Assembly: GCA_963844805.1 (NCBI GenBank)
Contig: CAWJPU010000012.1
Location: 124,001 to 188,000 of the forward strand
DNA from: JACCZR01 sp963844805
Lineage (GTDB): Bacteria > Actinomycetota > Thermoleophilia > Solirubrobacterales > Thermoleophilaceae
Length of the DNA stretch: 64,000 nt
Direction: 5' to 3'
In this document: in pieces, positions 17,418 through 26,742 of the stretch
Layout: each line of letters begins with the position of its first letter
How positions within the stretch are numbered: the first letter of the stretch is position 1
Notes under the pieces: model-generated
The model's input: the letters and a program-made list of their open reading frames with translations, nothing else
Database searches by the model: none
What the model was told of the DNA's origin: nothing
Translations under genes and position numbers: made by a program

Positions 17418-18348
17418 TCAGGCCGCCGCGGGCGCCTTGCCCTCCGTGCGCGCCTTGCGCAGGCCCTGCTTGGCCAGTAGGCCGGTGGCGATCAGCAGCA
17501 GGGTCTTGTTCTTGGGCGCCATGAAGCCGGTCGAGGTGTGCGGCGCGTACAGGCCGTCGTGGAGCCAGCCGGTGTGCTGGCGGGCCCTCAGGCCGGTGAG
17601 CTTGTCCTCGTATCGGTGGGCGACCACGCCGGCGCGCCGGGCGCCGGGAGGCAGGCCGGCCGCGCTCTCCAGGCGGATGCCGTCGACGCCCGCGCCGGTC
17701 ACCTGGGCCGCGACCACGGCGGGGTGGCCGTCGGCCTCGCGCCAGGAGGCGAGCAGGTGGGGGAGGCGGTCGAGCTTGCGCGCCGCCTCTGCGCGCGTCC
17801 AGCCGCGGGCCCGTGCCCTTCTTCGGCGCTGACTGCGACGGGGGATCGTCGGGCCTCGGCGAGCCGTGGACCGTCGGCTCGCCCGAGCAGTCGAGAGCGG
17901 GCCAGACGACCACCCGCTCGACGTCGATCGTCACCGGCACCCGGTCGGCGTAGTACTCGCGCAGCCAGCGGTCCCACAGCGGGCCCCGGCGCGGCTCGCC
18001 CATGAAGGGCACGCTGGCCGGGCCGAGCACCTTCTCGTTCCACTCCTCGTCCGCGTCGGGAATGGGCCGAGCCTTCCCCTGCACGAGCACGAACAGGTTG
18101 CCGTCGGCCAGGCCGTGCTCGCGCGCGTGGTAGGCGAGCGCCACGTGGGGGTCGCGCTCGAGGCGCTCGAGCTTGCGGCCGAGGCCCAGGGAGGTCGTGA
18201 AGGTGACCGTGCCGGCGTCGCGGTCGCGCAGGCCGATCGGCGCCACGGCCGCCACCACGGTGCCTCCTGCGGGGGTGACATAGGCCAGCCCCGCGGTGAG
18301 GTCGCCGCCGAGGACGCGGTCGACTTCGTCGGGCCAGGAGATGGGCAT
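17418..18348 (-). CDS. Pyridoxamine 5'-phosphate oxidase-fold protein, frameshifted
   Basis: About 309 residues when one extra G in the run at 17816-17818 is removed. The N-terminal 160 residues form a flavin split-barrel (GLAYVTPAGGTVVAAVAPIG, VTFTTSLGLGRKLERLERDPHVALAYH), as in PNPOx-related and F420-dependent enzymes. The C-terminal part (WTRAEAARKLDRLPHLL, AGVVAHRYEDKLTGLRARQHTGW) is an extra domain. The start ATG is nine bases from that of the divergent reductase-like gene, so the two share a control region. The cofactor (FMN or F420) cannot be decided by eye. Confidence 0.65.
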
Positions 18349-18357
18349 GCCGCAATC

Positions 18358-18912
18358 ATGCCGCCTGTGAGCCTCACAGTCACCCAGAACATCACGCTCG
18401 ACGGGGTCATCGACGCGAGCGAGGGGTGGTTCGCCCCGGCCGGCGAGGACGAGGTGGACACCTCGGACATCGAGGCCGTCCTCCAGGAGCACATGGCGGA
18501 GGAGAAGGCGCTGCTGCTGGGCCGCCGGACCTTCGAGCAGATGCGCGGCTTCTGGCCCCACCAGACCGACGACACCACCGGGGTGACCGACCATCTGAAC
18601 CGGATGCGCAAGTACGTCGTCTCGACCACCCTCCAGGATCCCGAGTGGGACAACACCACGGTCCTGCGCGGAATCGACGACGTCCGCGAGCTCACCCAGC
18701 GGGCCGACCTCCAGCTCACCGGCAGCATGGCGCTGGTGCGCGAGCTGATCGCTCAGGGGCTCGTCGACGAGTACCGGCTGTTCGTCTACCCGGTCGTCCT
18801 CGGCCGTGGCTTCCGGCTGTTCGAGGGCGCGACCTCCGTGCCCGACCTCGAGCTGACCGGCTGCCGGCCGTTTCGCTCCGGGGTGGCGCTGATGAGCTAC
18901 CGACGCCGGTAG
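18358..18912 (+). CDS. Dihydrofolate reductase-like protein (RibD C-terminal family)
   Basis: A 184-residue single domain. VTQNITLDGVIDASEGWFAP is the conserved first strand and loop, KALLLGRRTFEQMRGFWP the nucleotide-binding segment, and DEYRLFVYPVVLGRGFRLFEG the C-terminal signature of the RibD_C/DHFR-like superfamily. These are NADPH-dependent reductases, many uncharacterised in actinobacteria. The ATG at 18358 gives the usual short N-terminus; a GTG three codons later is an alternative. Confidence 0.85.
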   Translation: MPPVSLTVTQNITLDGVIDASEGWFAPAGEDEVDTSDIEAVLQEHMAEEKALLLGRRTFEQMRGFWPHQTDDTTGVTDHLNRMRKYVVSTTLQDPEWDNTTVLRGIDDVRELTQRADLQLTGSMALVRELIAQGLVDEYRLFVYPVVLGRGFRLFEGATSVPDLELTGCRPFRSGVALMSYRRR

Positions 18913-18918
18913 CCGGGG

Positions 18919-19557
18919 CTAGCCGGGCGTGGCGCGCTCGTAGAGGCGTCGCGCCTGGCCGAGCAGCCGCACCGCGGTGCCCCGGGGGTGCAGCGCAGAC
19001 CCGGCGGCGCCCCGCAGCGCCTCGGACAGCCCGCGCCCCATCCCGCCCTCCTCGGGCAGCTCGATGTCCAGCTCCACCTCGTCGCCGTCGCGATGGGTCT
19101 GCGTGGCCCCGAGGGTCGACAGCACCCTCACGGCCCCCGGGTTGGCGGCCTGTACCAGGGCGGTGAAGTGGGTCAGGTCCTCGTCGCGGGCCCGGTCCAC
19201 GAGCCGCTCCAGCAGCCCGCTGCCGATGCCCTGGCCCTGCCGGTCGTCGACCACCGACACCGCGACCTCGGCCCGGGAGGGCTTCTCGAGCGAGCGCACG
19301 TAGCGCGCCACGCCGACCGCCTGGTCGTCGTCGAGGGCCACCAGCGCCTCGTGGTCGTGGTGGTCGACCTCCGTCAGGAAGCGCAGGTTGCTGTCGCTCA
19401 GCTCGTGGATCGGCTGGAAGAAGCGCCGGTAGCGCGAGTCCTCGCTCATCCGGTCGAAGGCCCCGACCAGCAGGTCCTTGTCCTCGGGCTCGATCGCCCG
19501 GACTTTCACGCGACCTCCGTCGCGGAGCTTCAGCGTGTCCGCGCTCTCGAAAGGCAC
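18919..19557 (-). CDS. GNAT-family N-acetyltransferase
   Basis: A 212-residue protein with one GNAT domain at about 10-165. VKVRAIEPEDKDLL starts the fold, RYRRFFQPIHELSD is a pattern seen in the acetyltransferase domain of actinobacterial regulatory GNATs, and VSVVDDRQGQGIGSGLLERL is motif A for acetyl-CoA. A 40-residue basic tail follows. The substrate is unknown; related proteins acetylate lysines of metabolic enzymes. It is divergent from gnd across 87 bases. Confidence 0.8.
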   Translation of the reverse strand: MPFESADTLKLRDGGRVKVRAIEPEDKDLLVGAFDRMSEDSRYRRFFQPIHELSDSNLRFLTEVDHHDHEALVALDDDQAVGVARYVRSLEKPSRAEVAVSVVDDRQGQGIGSGLLERLVDRARDEDLTHFTALVQAANPGAVRVLSTLGATQTHRDGDEVELDIELPEEGGMGRGLSEALRGAAGSALHPRGTAVRLLGQARRLYERATPG

Positions 19558-19644
19558 CCCGAGCTTGCACCGTAGCGCCCGACCTGAGAGAAATCAGCCC
19601 AATTGGCAAAGCGCGGGGGCCGAGGCGCCCGAGAAAGGAATCGG
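19558..19644. promoter_or_regulatory. Divergent intergenic region, GNAT gene / gnd
   Basis: This 87-base gap must hold the promoter of the gnd-zwf-opcA-pgl operon and that of the GNAT gene. It is locally AT-richer (GAGAAATCAGCCCAATTGG). A usable ribosome site AAAGGA precedes the gnd ATG by six bases. No clear -35/-10 pair or operator palindrome was found. Confidence 0.45.
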
Positions 19645-20571
19645 ATGCAGCTCGGTTTCGTCGGTCTGGGAAAGATGGGCGGGAACATGGTCCATCGCAT
19701 CCACCGCGACTCGGACCACCAGGTGGTGGCTTTCGACTTCTCCGAGGAGGCGGTGAAGGAGGCCGAGGGACACGGGGCCACCGGCGCGGGGTCTCTCGAG
19801 GAGATGGTCCGGCAACTCGAGGCTCCCCGGGCCGTCTGGATCATGGTGCCCGCGGGCGACCCGACCCAGGAGACGGTCGAGAAGCTGGCCGGGCTGCTGG
19901 ACGAGGGCGACACCATCGTCGACGGGGGCAACTCCAAGTGGACCGACGACAAGGCCCGGGCCGAGCAGCTCAAGCCCGACGGCATCCACTACGTCGACGT
20001 GGGCACCAGCGGCGGCGTGTGGGGCATCAGCGTGGGCTACTGCATGATGGTCGGCGGGCCGGACGAGGCCGTGGAGCGCCTGTCGCCGATCCTCGACGTG
20101 CTCGCCCCGCCGGAGACCGAGGAGCACGGCCCCGGCTGGGGCCACTTCGGGCCGACCGGCGCCGGCCACTACGTGAAGATGGTCCACAACGGCGTCGAGT
20201 ACGGGCTGATGCAGGCCTACGCCGAGGGCTTCGACATCTTCGACAAGTGCGAGTACGAGCTCGACAAGGCCCAGATCGCCCACCTGTGGATGCAGGGCTC
20301 GGTGGTCCGCTCGTGGCTATGCGAGCTGGCGGCACTCGCCTTCGAGCAGGAGGGCAACGACCTGGCGGAGCTGACCGCCTACACCAACGACTCCGGTGAG
20401 GGGCGCTGGACGGTCGAGGACGCGACCAACCTCGACGTGCCCACGCCGGTGATCACCAACTCGCTCTATGCGCGCTTCTACACGCGCGGGAACGGCGACT
20501 TCACCGGCCGCGTGCTGTCGGCGCTGCGCAACCAGTTCGGCGGCCACGCGGTCACCAAGCAGGGCGAGTGA
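19645..20571 (+). CDS. gnd: 6-phosphogluconate dehydrogenase, decarboxylating, short form
   Basis: Oxidises 6-phosphogluconate to ribulose-5-phosphate with release of CO2. At 308 residues it is the short class (GndA type), often NAD-preferring, against about 470 in the long class. The Rossmann loop is GFVGLGKMGGNM at the N-terminus. DGGNSKWTDD, YVDVGTSGGVWG and GHYVKMVHNGVEYGLMQ (catalytic Lys and substrate His/Asn) are intact. It starts at ATG after AAAGGA and is coupled to zwf by TGATG overlap. Confidence 0.93.
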   Translation: MQLGFVGLGKMGGNMVHRIHRDSDHQVVAFDFSEEAVKEAEGHGATGAGSLEEMVRQLEAPRAVWIMVPAGDPTQETVEKLAGLLDEGDTIVDGGNSKWTDDKARAEQLKPDGIHYVDVGTSGGVWGISVGYCMMVGGPDEAVERLSPILDVLAPPETEEHGPGWGHFGPTGAGHYVKMVHNGVEYGLMQAYAEGFDIFDKCEYELDKAQIAHLWMQGSVVRSWLCELAALAFEQEGNDLAELTAYTNDSGEGRWTVEDATNLDVPTPVITNSLYARFYTRGNGDFTGRVLSALRNQFGGHAVTKQGE

Positions 20572-22082
20572 TGGCGACCGTCGAGGAGAACCCGCTCGCA
20601 GAGGGCCTCGAGCGCCTCCCGGTCCACCCGACCACGCTGGTGATCTTCGGGGCCACCGGCGACCTGTCCAAGCGCAAGCTGCTGCCGGCGATCTACAACC
20701 TCGCCCACGAAGGGGCCCTGCCCGAGCGCTTCAACTTGATCGGGAACTCGCGCACGGAGATGAGCGACGAGGACTTCCGCAACCTCGCGCGCGACTCGAT
20801 CAAGCAGTTCTCGCGGCGCCAGCCCGACGAGACCGTGCTCGAGGCCCTGGTGGAGCCCATGCGCTACGTCTCGGGCTCGTTCGACGACGACTCGGTCTAC
20901 GAGCAGATCGGCCAGGCCGCGGCGAAGTTCGACGAGGAGGGCGTGCAGCCGTTCAACCGCGTCTTCTACCTCTCGACCGCGCCCACGTTCTTCCCGGTGA
21001 TCGTCGGCAAGCTCGGCGAGCACGGCCTCGACGACCACGAGGAGGCCGAGGTCCGGGTGGTGATCGAGAAGCCGATCGGCACCAACCTGCAGGAGGCCGA
21101 GCAGCTCAACCGCGACGTGCTGGCCGTGCTCGACGAGTCCCAGGTGTTCCGCATCGACCACTACCTGGGCAAGGAGACGGTCCAGAACATGCTGGCCTTT
21201 CGCTTCGCGAACGGCCTGTTCGAGCCGATCTGGAACCGCAACTACATCGACAACGTCCAGATCACCGCCGCCGAGGACCTCGGCGTGGGAACGCGCGCCG
21301 GGTACTACGACAGCTCAGGCGCGCTGCGCGACCTGGTGCAGAACCACATGCTCCAGCTGCTCGCCAACACCTGCATGGAGCCGCCCGTGCACTTCACCGC
21401 CGATGAGGTGCGCGACGAGAAGGTCAAGGTGCTGCAGGCGGTGCCCACGCCCAAGCCCGAGGACGCGGTGCCCGCGCAGTACTCGGAGGGCGTGTACGCC
21501 GGCGAGCAGGTGCCGGGCTACCTCGACGAGCCCGACGTGCCGGAGGACTCCACCACGGCGACCTACGTCGCGCTGCGCCTGGAGGTCGACAACTGGCGCT
21601 GGGCGGGGGTTCCCTTCTACCTGCGCACCGGCAAGCGCCTGGCCCGCAAGGTCACCGAGATCGCGGTGACGCTCAAGCCCGTCCCACACCTCGCCTTCAA
21701 GGAGGAGGGCTCGGTCGGGGTGCAGCCCAACATGCTCGTGCTGACCGTGCAGCCCAACGAGGGCGTCTCGCTCTCGCTGGGGGCGAAGATCCCCGGCACC
21801 CGCATGCGCATCCGGCCGGTGAACATGGAGTTCCTCTACGGAACCTCGTTCATGTCGGAGTCGCCGGAGGCCTACGAGCGGCTGATCATGGACGCCATGC
21901 GGGGGGACGCCACGCTCTTCACCCGCAACGACGAGGTCGAGGCCCAGTGGAAGATCTGCGACCCGATCCTGGAGTCGTGGGCGAAGGAGCAGGGCCCGCT
22001 CCCCAAGTACCCGGCGGGCAGCGACGGGCCCGAGGAGGCCAACCGGCTGATGCCCGAGGGAAAGACGTGGCGGGCGATCTAG
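20571..22082 (+). CDS. zwf: Glucose-6-phosphate 1-dehydrogenase
   Basis: A 503-residue first enzyme of the oxidative pentose phosphate pathway. GATGDLSKRKLLPAIY near 28-43 binds NADP, EKPIGTNL precedes the active site RIDHYLGKE with its catalytic His, and YLRTGKRLARK and PNMLVLTVQP follow. The ATG overlaps the gnd stop by one base. The opcA start overlaps its end by 16 bases, so the oxidative branch is translated as one coupled unit. Confidence 0.95.
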   Translation: MATVEENPLAEGLERLPVHPTTLVIFGATGDLSKRKLLPAIYNLAHEGALPERFNLIGNSRTEMSDEDFRNLARDSIKQFSRRQPDETVLEALVEPMRYVSGSFDDDSVYEQIGQAAAKFDEEGVQPFNRVFYLSTAPTFFPVIVGKLGEHGLDDHEEAEVRVVIEKPIGTNLQEAEQLNRDVLAVLDESQVFRIDHYLGKETVQNMLAFRFANGLFEPIWNRNYIDNVQITAAEDLGVGTRAGYYDSSGALRDLVQNHMLQLLANTCMEPPVHFTADEVRDEKVKVLQAVPTPKPEDAVPAQYSEGVYAGEQVPGYLDEPDVPEDSTTATYVALRLEVDNWRWAGVPFYLRTGKRLARKVTEIAVTLKPVPHLAFKEEGSVGVQPNMLVLTVQPNEGVSLSLGAKIPGTRMRIRPVNMEFLYGTSFMSESPEAYERLIMDAMRGDATLFTRNDEVEAQWKICDPILESWAKEQGPLPKYPAGSDGPEEANRLMPEGKTWRAI

Positions 22083-23134
22083 GCGCCGGCCGCTGGGCGG
22101 CCGAGAACACCACGCCGGGCGAGATCGAGGCGGCTCTGCGCGAGCTGCTCAAGGAGCGCTTCGCCGAGCACGAGAGCTTCGCCCCGGCGAGGGTGCTCAA
22201 CCTGGTCGTGGTCGCCGACCACGAGTGGAAGGGCGAGATCCAGAACCGCCTCGACGGCGTGGGCCGACACCACGCCTCGCGCACGATCCTGCTCGCCGTC
22301 GAGCCTGGCCGCCAGACGCTTCAGGCCCACGCCGAGATCAACGTCGAGGACAGTGGCGCCTCGGGCGAGATGGTGGCGGGCACCGAGCAGATCACCATCA
22401 CCTGCGGCGAGCGCCACCTGACGGGGCTGGACAGCATCGTCGACCCGCTCGTGGTGACCGACCTCGCCACCCTGGTCTGGGCTCCGCACGGCCACCGCGA
22501 GGGCTTGGACGCGCTTCTGGGAATCGCCCAGATCGTGCTGGTGGACTCGGTGAACGAGCCCGACCCGGCCGGCGCCATGCAGCGCGCCCAGGAGCTCGCC
22601 CAAGAGGCCTACGTGGTCGACCTTGCGTGGCTTCGCTCCACCCCCTGGCGCGAGCGGGTGGCCGCGAGCTTCGACCCGCCGCGGTGGCGGGAGGAGCTGC
22701 GCCGCATCGACTCGGTCACAGTCCGCTACCGGCCCGACTCGGGCGCCTCGGCGGTGCTGTTCTTCGGCTGGCTGGCCACCCGGCTGGGCTGGGAGTGCCA
22801 GAGCCTGGTGGGCCAGAACGGATTGCGGTGGGGAAAGGCCCGCGGCAAGCGGGGCGAGGTGACGCTGCAGATGGAGCCCGACCAGAGCATGAGCGCGCCC
22901 GGCCTGGCGGGGGTCACCGTCGCGACGGCGTCGGGGATGTCGCTGTCCCTGGACCGCGGGCCCGGCGGCCTGGCGGCCACCCGCACGCTGTCCGACGGCC
23001 ACAGCACCTCGTTCACGGTCATGGGCGCCTCGCGCGGCGAGGCGGGGATCCTCGGCGAGGGCATCCGCCAGGCGCTGCTGCGCGACCACACCTACACACC
23101 GGCGCTGGAGGCCGCGGCGACGATGCTGGCCTGA
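22067..23134 (+). CDS. opcA: Glucose-6-phosphate dehydrogenase assembly protein OpcA
   Basis: A 355-residue OpcA family protein, known in cyanobacteria and actinobacteria to activate or assemble G6PDH. WAAENTTPGEIEAALREL opens the protein. HASRTILLAVEP, ITITCGERHL, SIVDPLVVTDLATLVWAP and DLAWLRSTPWRERVAASFDPP are conserved landmarks. GTG at 22067 was chosen because GAGG lies about seven bases upstream and it gives a normal N-terminus; it lies inside the 3' end of zwf. Confidence 0.9.
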   Translation: MAGDLGAGRWAAENTTPGEIEAALRELLKERFAEHESFAPARVLNLVVVADHEWKGEIQNRLDGVGRHHASRTILLAVEPGRQTLQAHAEINVEDSGASGEMVAGTEQITITCGERHLTGLDSIVDPLVVTDLATLVWAPHGHREGLDALLGIAQIVLVDSVNEPDPAGAMQRAQELAQEAYVVDLAWLRSTPWRERVAASFDPPRWREELRRIDSVTVRYRPDSGASAVLFFGWLATRLGWECQSLVGQNGLRWGKARGKRGEVTLQMEPDQSMSAPGLAGVTVATASGMSLSLDRGPGGLAATRTLSDGHSTSFTVMGASRGEAGILGEGIRQALLRDHTYTPALEAAATMLA

Positions 23135-23146
23135 AGCGCGCGTAGG

Positions 23147-23821
23147 ATGCCCGCCGTGCGCGCCGAAGTGGAGGTGGAGGACGACCCGGCCGAGACGGTG
23201 GCCGAGCGCCTGGTGGCCGGGAGCGGGCACGTGGTCCTCACCGGCGGGTCGACCCCGCGCCAGGCCTACGAGCGCGCCGCCGAGCTGCGCCACGACTGGT
23301 CCGGGACCACCTTCTGGTTCTCCGACGAGCGCTGCGTGCCTCCGGAGGACGAGAACTCGAACTACCGCATGGTCGAGAAGGCGCTGCTGCGCACCACGAC
23401 GGGCGCCGAGGTGCGCCGAATGGAGGGCGAGCGGGGGCCCGACGGCGCGGCGCGCCACTACGCGGGCGAGCTCGGAGCGGTGTTCGCCCACGAGCTGCCC
23501 GAGTTCGACCTCATGCTGGTGGGCATCGGCCCTGACGCCCACCTGTGCTCGCTGTTCCCCCACGCCCCGGCCCTCGAAGAGCGCGAGGCGCCCGTGGTCG
23601 GGGTGGAGGAGGCGGGGATGGAGCCGCTGGTGCCTCGCGTGACGCTGACGCTGCCGGTGGTCGACGCCGCCCGGGAGCTGATCTTCCTCGTGACCGGCGG
23701 GGGGAAGGCCGAGGCGCTGGCCCGCGCGCTCGGCGGCCCCGACCCCGCGGCGCCGTCGAGCCTCGTGCAGAACGACCGGGCTCGGGTCGTCTGCGACGCG
23801 GCGGCGGCGAGCCGCCTGTGA
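23147..23821 (+). CDS. pgl: 6-phosphogluconolactonase
   Basis: A 224-residue DevB/Pgl-type lactonase hydrolysing 6-phosphoglucono-lactone between Zwf and Gnd. VLTGGSTPRQAY, TTFWFSDERCVPPEDENSNYRM and VGIGPDAHLCSLFPH are the family motifs. The last usually reads DGHTASLFP; here Gly is Ala and Thr-Ala is Leu-Cys, while the key Asp and His remain. Its stop overlaps the GTG of the GH15 gene (GTGA). Confidence 0.88.
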   Translation: MPAVRAEVEVEDDPAETVAERLVAGSGHVVLTGGSTPRQAYERAAELRHDWSGTTFWFSDERCVPPEDENSNYRMVEKALLRTTTGAEVRRMEGERGPDGAARHYAGELGAVFAHELPEFDLMLVGIGPDAHLCSLFPHAPALEEREAPVVGVEEAGMEPLVPRVTLTLPVVDAARELIFLVTGGGKAEALARALGGPDPAAPSSLVQNDRARVVCDAAAASRL

Positions 23822-25756
23822 GACAGGCGAGCGGGGCCCAGCCCGTCCGCGGGGACGCGTTCCCGCCGATCGCCGACTACGGCTTCCTGTCGGACTGCGA
23901 GACCTGCGCGCTGCTGGCCCCCAACGGGAACGTGGAATGGCTCTGCCTGCCGCGCTTCGACTCGCCCAGCGTGTTCGGCGCGATCCTCGACCGCGACGCC
24001 GGCGGGTTCCGGCTCGGGCCCGACGGCGTCGAGGTGCCGGCCGCCCGCCGCTACCTGCCGGGCACGATGGTGATCGAGACCAGCTGGGGCACCAGGGGCG
24101 GCTGGATCATCGTGCGCGACGTCCTGTTGATCGGGCCGTGGCATCACGAGACCGACCGCTCGGAGACCCACCGCCGCTCGCCCACCGACTACGACGCCGA
24201 CCACGTGCTGCTGCGCACGGTGCGCTGCGTGAACGGCGAGGTCCAGATCAACATGGACTGCGAGCCGCAGCTCGACTACGGGCTGACCCCGGGCGAGTGG
24301 CGCTACGACGGGCCCGGCTACCACGAGGCGGTCTGCACGGCCGAGGGCAGCGAGATCGAGCTGCGCCTGACCACCGACCTCAACATGGGCATCGAGGGGC
24401 CACGGGCCACCGCGCGCACGATGATGAAGGAGGGCGACACGCTGTTCGTGGCCCTCTCGTGGTCAGATCACCCGGCGCCCTCAACCTACGAGGACGCCTA
24501 CGACCGCCTTGTCTGGACCGCGCACCACTGGCAGCACTGGCTGGACCACGGCGAGTTCCCCGACCACCCGTGGCGCACCTACCTGCAGCGCAGCGCCCTG
24601 ACGCTGAAGGGGCTGTCCTACGCCCCCACGGGCGCGCTGGTCGCCGCCGCCACCACCTCGCTGCCCGAGACGCCCGGCGGCGAGCGCAACTGGGACTACC
24701 GCTACACCTGGATCCGCGACGCCACCTTCATGCTCTGGGGCCTCTACACGCTGGGCTTCGACTGGGAGGCCAACGACTTCTTCTACTTCATCGCCGACGT
24801 GGCCGAGAGCGAAGAATCCCAGCTCCAGATCATGTACGGCATCGGCGGCGAGCACGAGCTGCCCGAGAAGACGCTCGACCACCTGTCCGGCTACGAGGGC
24901 GCCAAGCCGGTGCGGATCGGAAACGGCGCCCACGACCAGGACCAGCACGACGTCTGGGGCGCGATCCTCGACTCGTTCTACCTGCACACCAAGTCGCGCG
25001 ACCACCTGCCCGAGCGCATCTGGCCGATCCTGACCAAGCAGGTGGAGGCGGCGCTGGACAACTGGCGCGATCCCGACCGCGGTATCTGGGAGGTGCGCGG
25101 CGACCCCAAGCACTTCACCTCGTCCAAGCTCATGTGCTGGGTGGCGGCCGACCGCGGCGCCCGCTTGGCGGAGGTGCGGGGCGAGCCCGAGCCACGCCGA
25201 CCGGTGGCAGAAGGCGGCTGACGAGATCAAGGACGACATCTGCGAGAACGCGCTCGACGACCGCGGCGTGTTCTGCCAGCACTACGACACCGACGCGCTC
25301 GACGCCTCGGTGCTGCTCATGCCGCTGGTGCGCTTCATGGACCCGAAGGACGAGCGGATCAAGAAGACCGTGCTGGCGATCAACGACGAGCTCAGCGAGG
25401 ACGGCATGATCCTGCGCTACCGCGTGGAGGAGACCGACGACGGCCTGTCGGGCGAGGAGGGGACGTTCGCGATCTGCTCCTTCTGGATGGTCTCGGCGCT
25501 CGTGGAGATCGGCGAGCTGGAGCTCGGCCGCGACATGTGCGAGCGGATGCTCTCCTACGCCAACTCCCTCCAGCTGTACGGCGAGGAGATCGACGCCCGC
25601 TCGGGCCGCCACCTGGGCAACTTCCCGCAGGCCTTCACCCACCTGGCGCTGATCAACGCGGTGATGCACGTGATCCGGGCGGACCAGGGCCTCGAGGTGG
25701 GCACCTTCGGGCTCGGCCAGGAGCTGGCCCGGGCCCGCGCCCAGAACATGACCTGA
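23818..25756 (+). CDS. GH15 glucoamylase/trehalase, frameshifted
   Basis: About 645 residues after removing one extra C near 25192. The N-terminal GH15 beta-sandwich starts with PIADYGFLSDCETCALLAPNGNVEWLCLPRFDSPSVFGAIL. The catalytic barrel has GERNWDYRYTWIRDATF and QLQIMYGIGGEHELPE. After the shift it continues as HADRWQKAADEI to EEGTFAICSFWMV (catalytic base Glu) and GNFPQAFTHLALI. The family includes the actinobacterial trehalase as well as glucoamylases. Placement directly behind pgl, with glucokinases nearby, suggests it releases glucose (from trehalose or maltodextrin) for the pathway. No signal peptide, so cytosolic. Confidence 0.88.
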
Positions 25757-25759
25757 GCC

Positions 25760-26452
25760 TTGCCCGGGCCGCTCGACCGCCTGCGCTCCGGCGCACGGCC
25801 GTCGCTCGCGATCGGCCTGACGGCCCTTGGCTTCGTCGTCCTGATCGTGATCGCGGTGGCCGGCGGGCTGACCGGCGCCGGCGAGGACGGAGGAGGCGGC
25901 GACCCCGAGCTGGGCGGGGGCGACGACGGCGACGTGGTGCGCTGCGCGCGCCGCAACGGGCGCTTTGGCGTCACACGCACCGCCCGCGCGCGGGTGATGG
26001 TCACGGCGCGCAAGCCGGTGACGGTGACCGCGACCGGAACCGTCACCGAGTCGGGTGCCGGCGGCAGCGTGACGGTTACCGCGCAGGCCACTCGCCGCGC
26101 CGTGGCGCGGGCCGCCGTCACCGCCGAAGCGAGCGCGCCGGCCACCGTGCGCGTGCGCGGCAGCGCCCGGGCCTGCGGCCGCGGTCCCGACGCCGAGTCG
26201 GCCGAGCGGCGGGCGATCGCCCGCGCCCGCTCCGGCGCGCGGCTGGATGCCGACCGCCGCGGCGGCCCCCGAGCCGAGGCCGCCGCCGGGCGCCGCGCAA
26301 GCGACGTGGCACGCGAGCGCGCCGCAGAGCGGGCCCGCGCCCGGGCGGAGGAGCAGGCCCGCGCGGAGGAGCCGAGACTGCAGCGGGCGGCGGAGCAGGA
26401 CGCCCGCGAGGCCGCCCGCCGCCAGGCCCGCGAGCGCCTGGCCGCCGGCTAG
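25760..26452 (+). CDS. Membrane-anchored Ala/Arg-rich hypothetical protein
   Basis: A 230-residue protein from TTG, four bases after the GH15 stop. One membrane helix (about 15-38) is followed by an acidic Gly loop. Then comes a Thr/Val/Ala-rich segment (TVTATGTVTESGAGGSVTVTAQATR) with a beta-strand rhythm, and a C-terminal 80 residues of Arg/Ala/Glu that should form a long charged helix. Two cysteines flank the beta region and could pair. No family is recognised. Codon bias fits neighbours, but the biased composition makes the reading frame less certain. Confidence 0.5.
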   Translation: MPGPLDRLRSGARPSLAIGLTALGFVVLIVIAVAGGLTGAGEDGGGGDPELGGGDDGDVVRCARRNGRFGVTRTARARVMVTARKPVTVTATGTVTESGAGGSVTVTAQATRRAVARAAVTAEASAPATVRVRGSARACGRGPDAESAERRAIARARSGARLDADRRGGPRAEAAAGRRASDVARERAAERARARAEEQARAEEPRLQRAAEQDAREAARRQARERLAAG

Positions 26453-26518
26453 CGGGGGCTACGCGATGCTCGTTGGGCGGCACGCCCTGCCCGCAACCGC
26501 GCGCGGCCGAACGGCGGA

Positions 26519-26719
26519 TCAGGCAGCCTGGCCGAGCGCCGGCCGGATGACCGGCCGGACCTCGACGGCGTCTGCGAACCCAACCGCTTGCAGGCAGCAG
26601 CCGCAGCCGTCACAGACCATGAGCTCTACCTGGTCGAGCGACCAGACGACCTCGACCACCTCGTGGTCGCAGCCCCGATCGCTGCACACGAGTGTCACCG
26701 CAAGCATCGGACCGGCCAT
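26519..26719 (-). CDS. Small cysteine-rich (zinc-ribbon-like) protein
   Basis: A 66-residue protein starting MAGPMLAVTLVCSD. Two cysteine clusters, CSDRGC and CDGCGCC, are about 25 residues apart, as in a zinc ribbon. The segment between is acidic with a hydrophobic strand (EVVEVVWSLDQVELMV). A longer upstream frame exists, but its extra residues overlap the ctaB 3' end in low-quality sequence. The function is unknown. It lies 23 bases downstream of ctaB, on the same strand. Confidence 0.5.
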   Translation of the reverse strand: MAGPMLAVTLVCSDRGCDHEVVEVVWSLDQVELMVCDGCGCCLQAVGFADAVEVRPVIRPALGQAA

Positions 26720-26742
26720 TGTGGACCGGTCGGCGGACGGAC

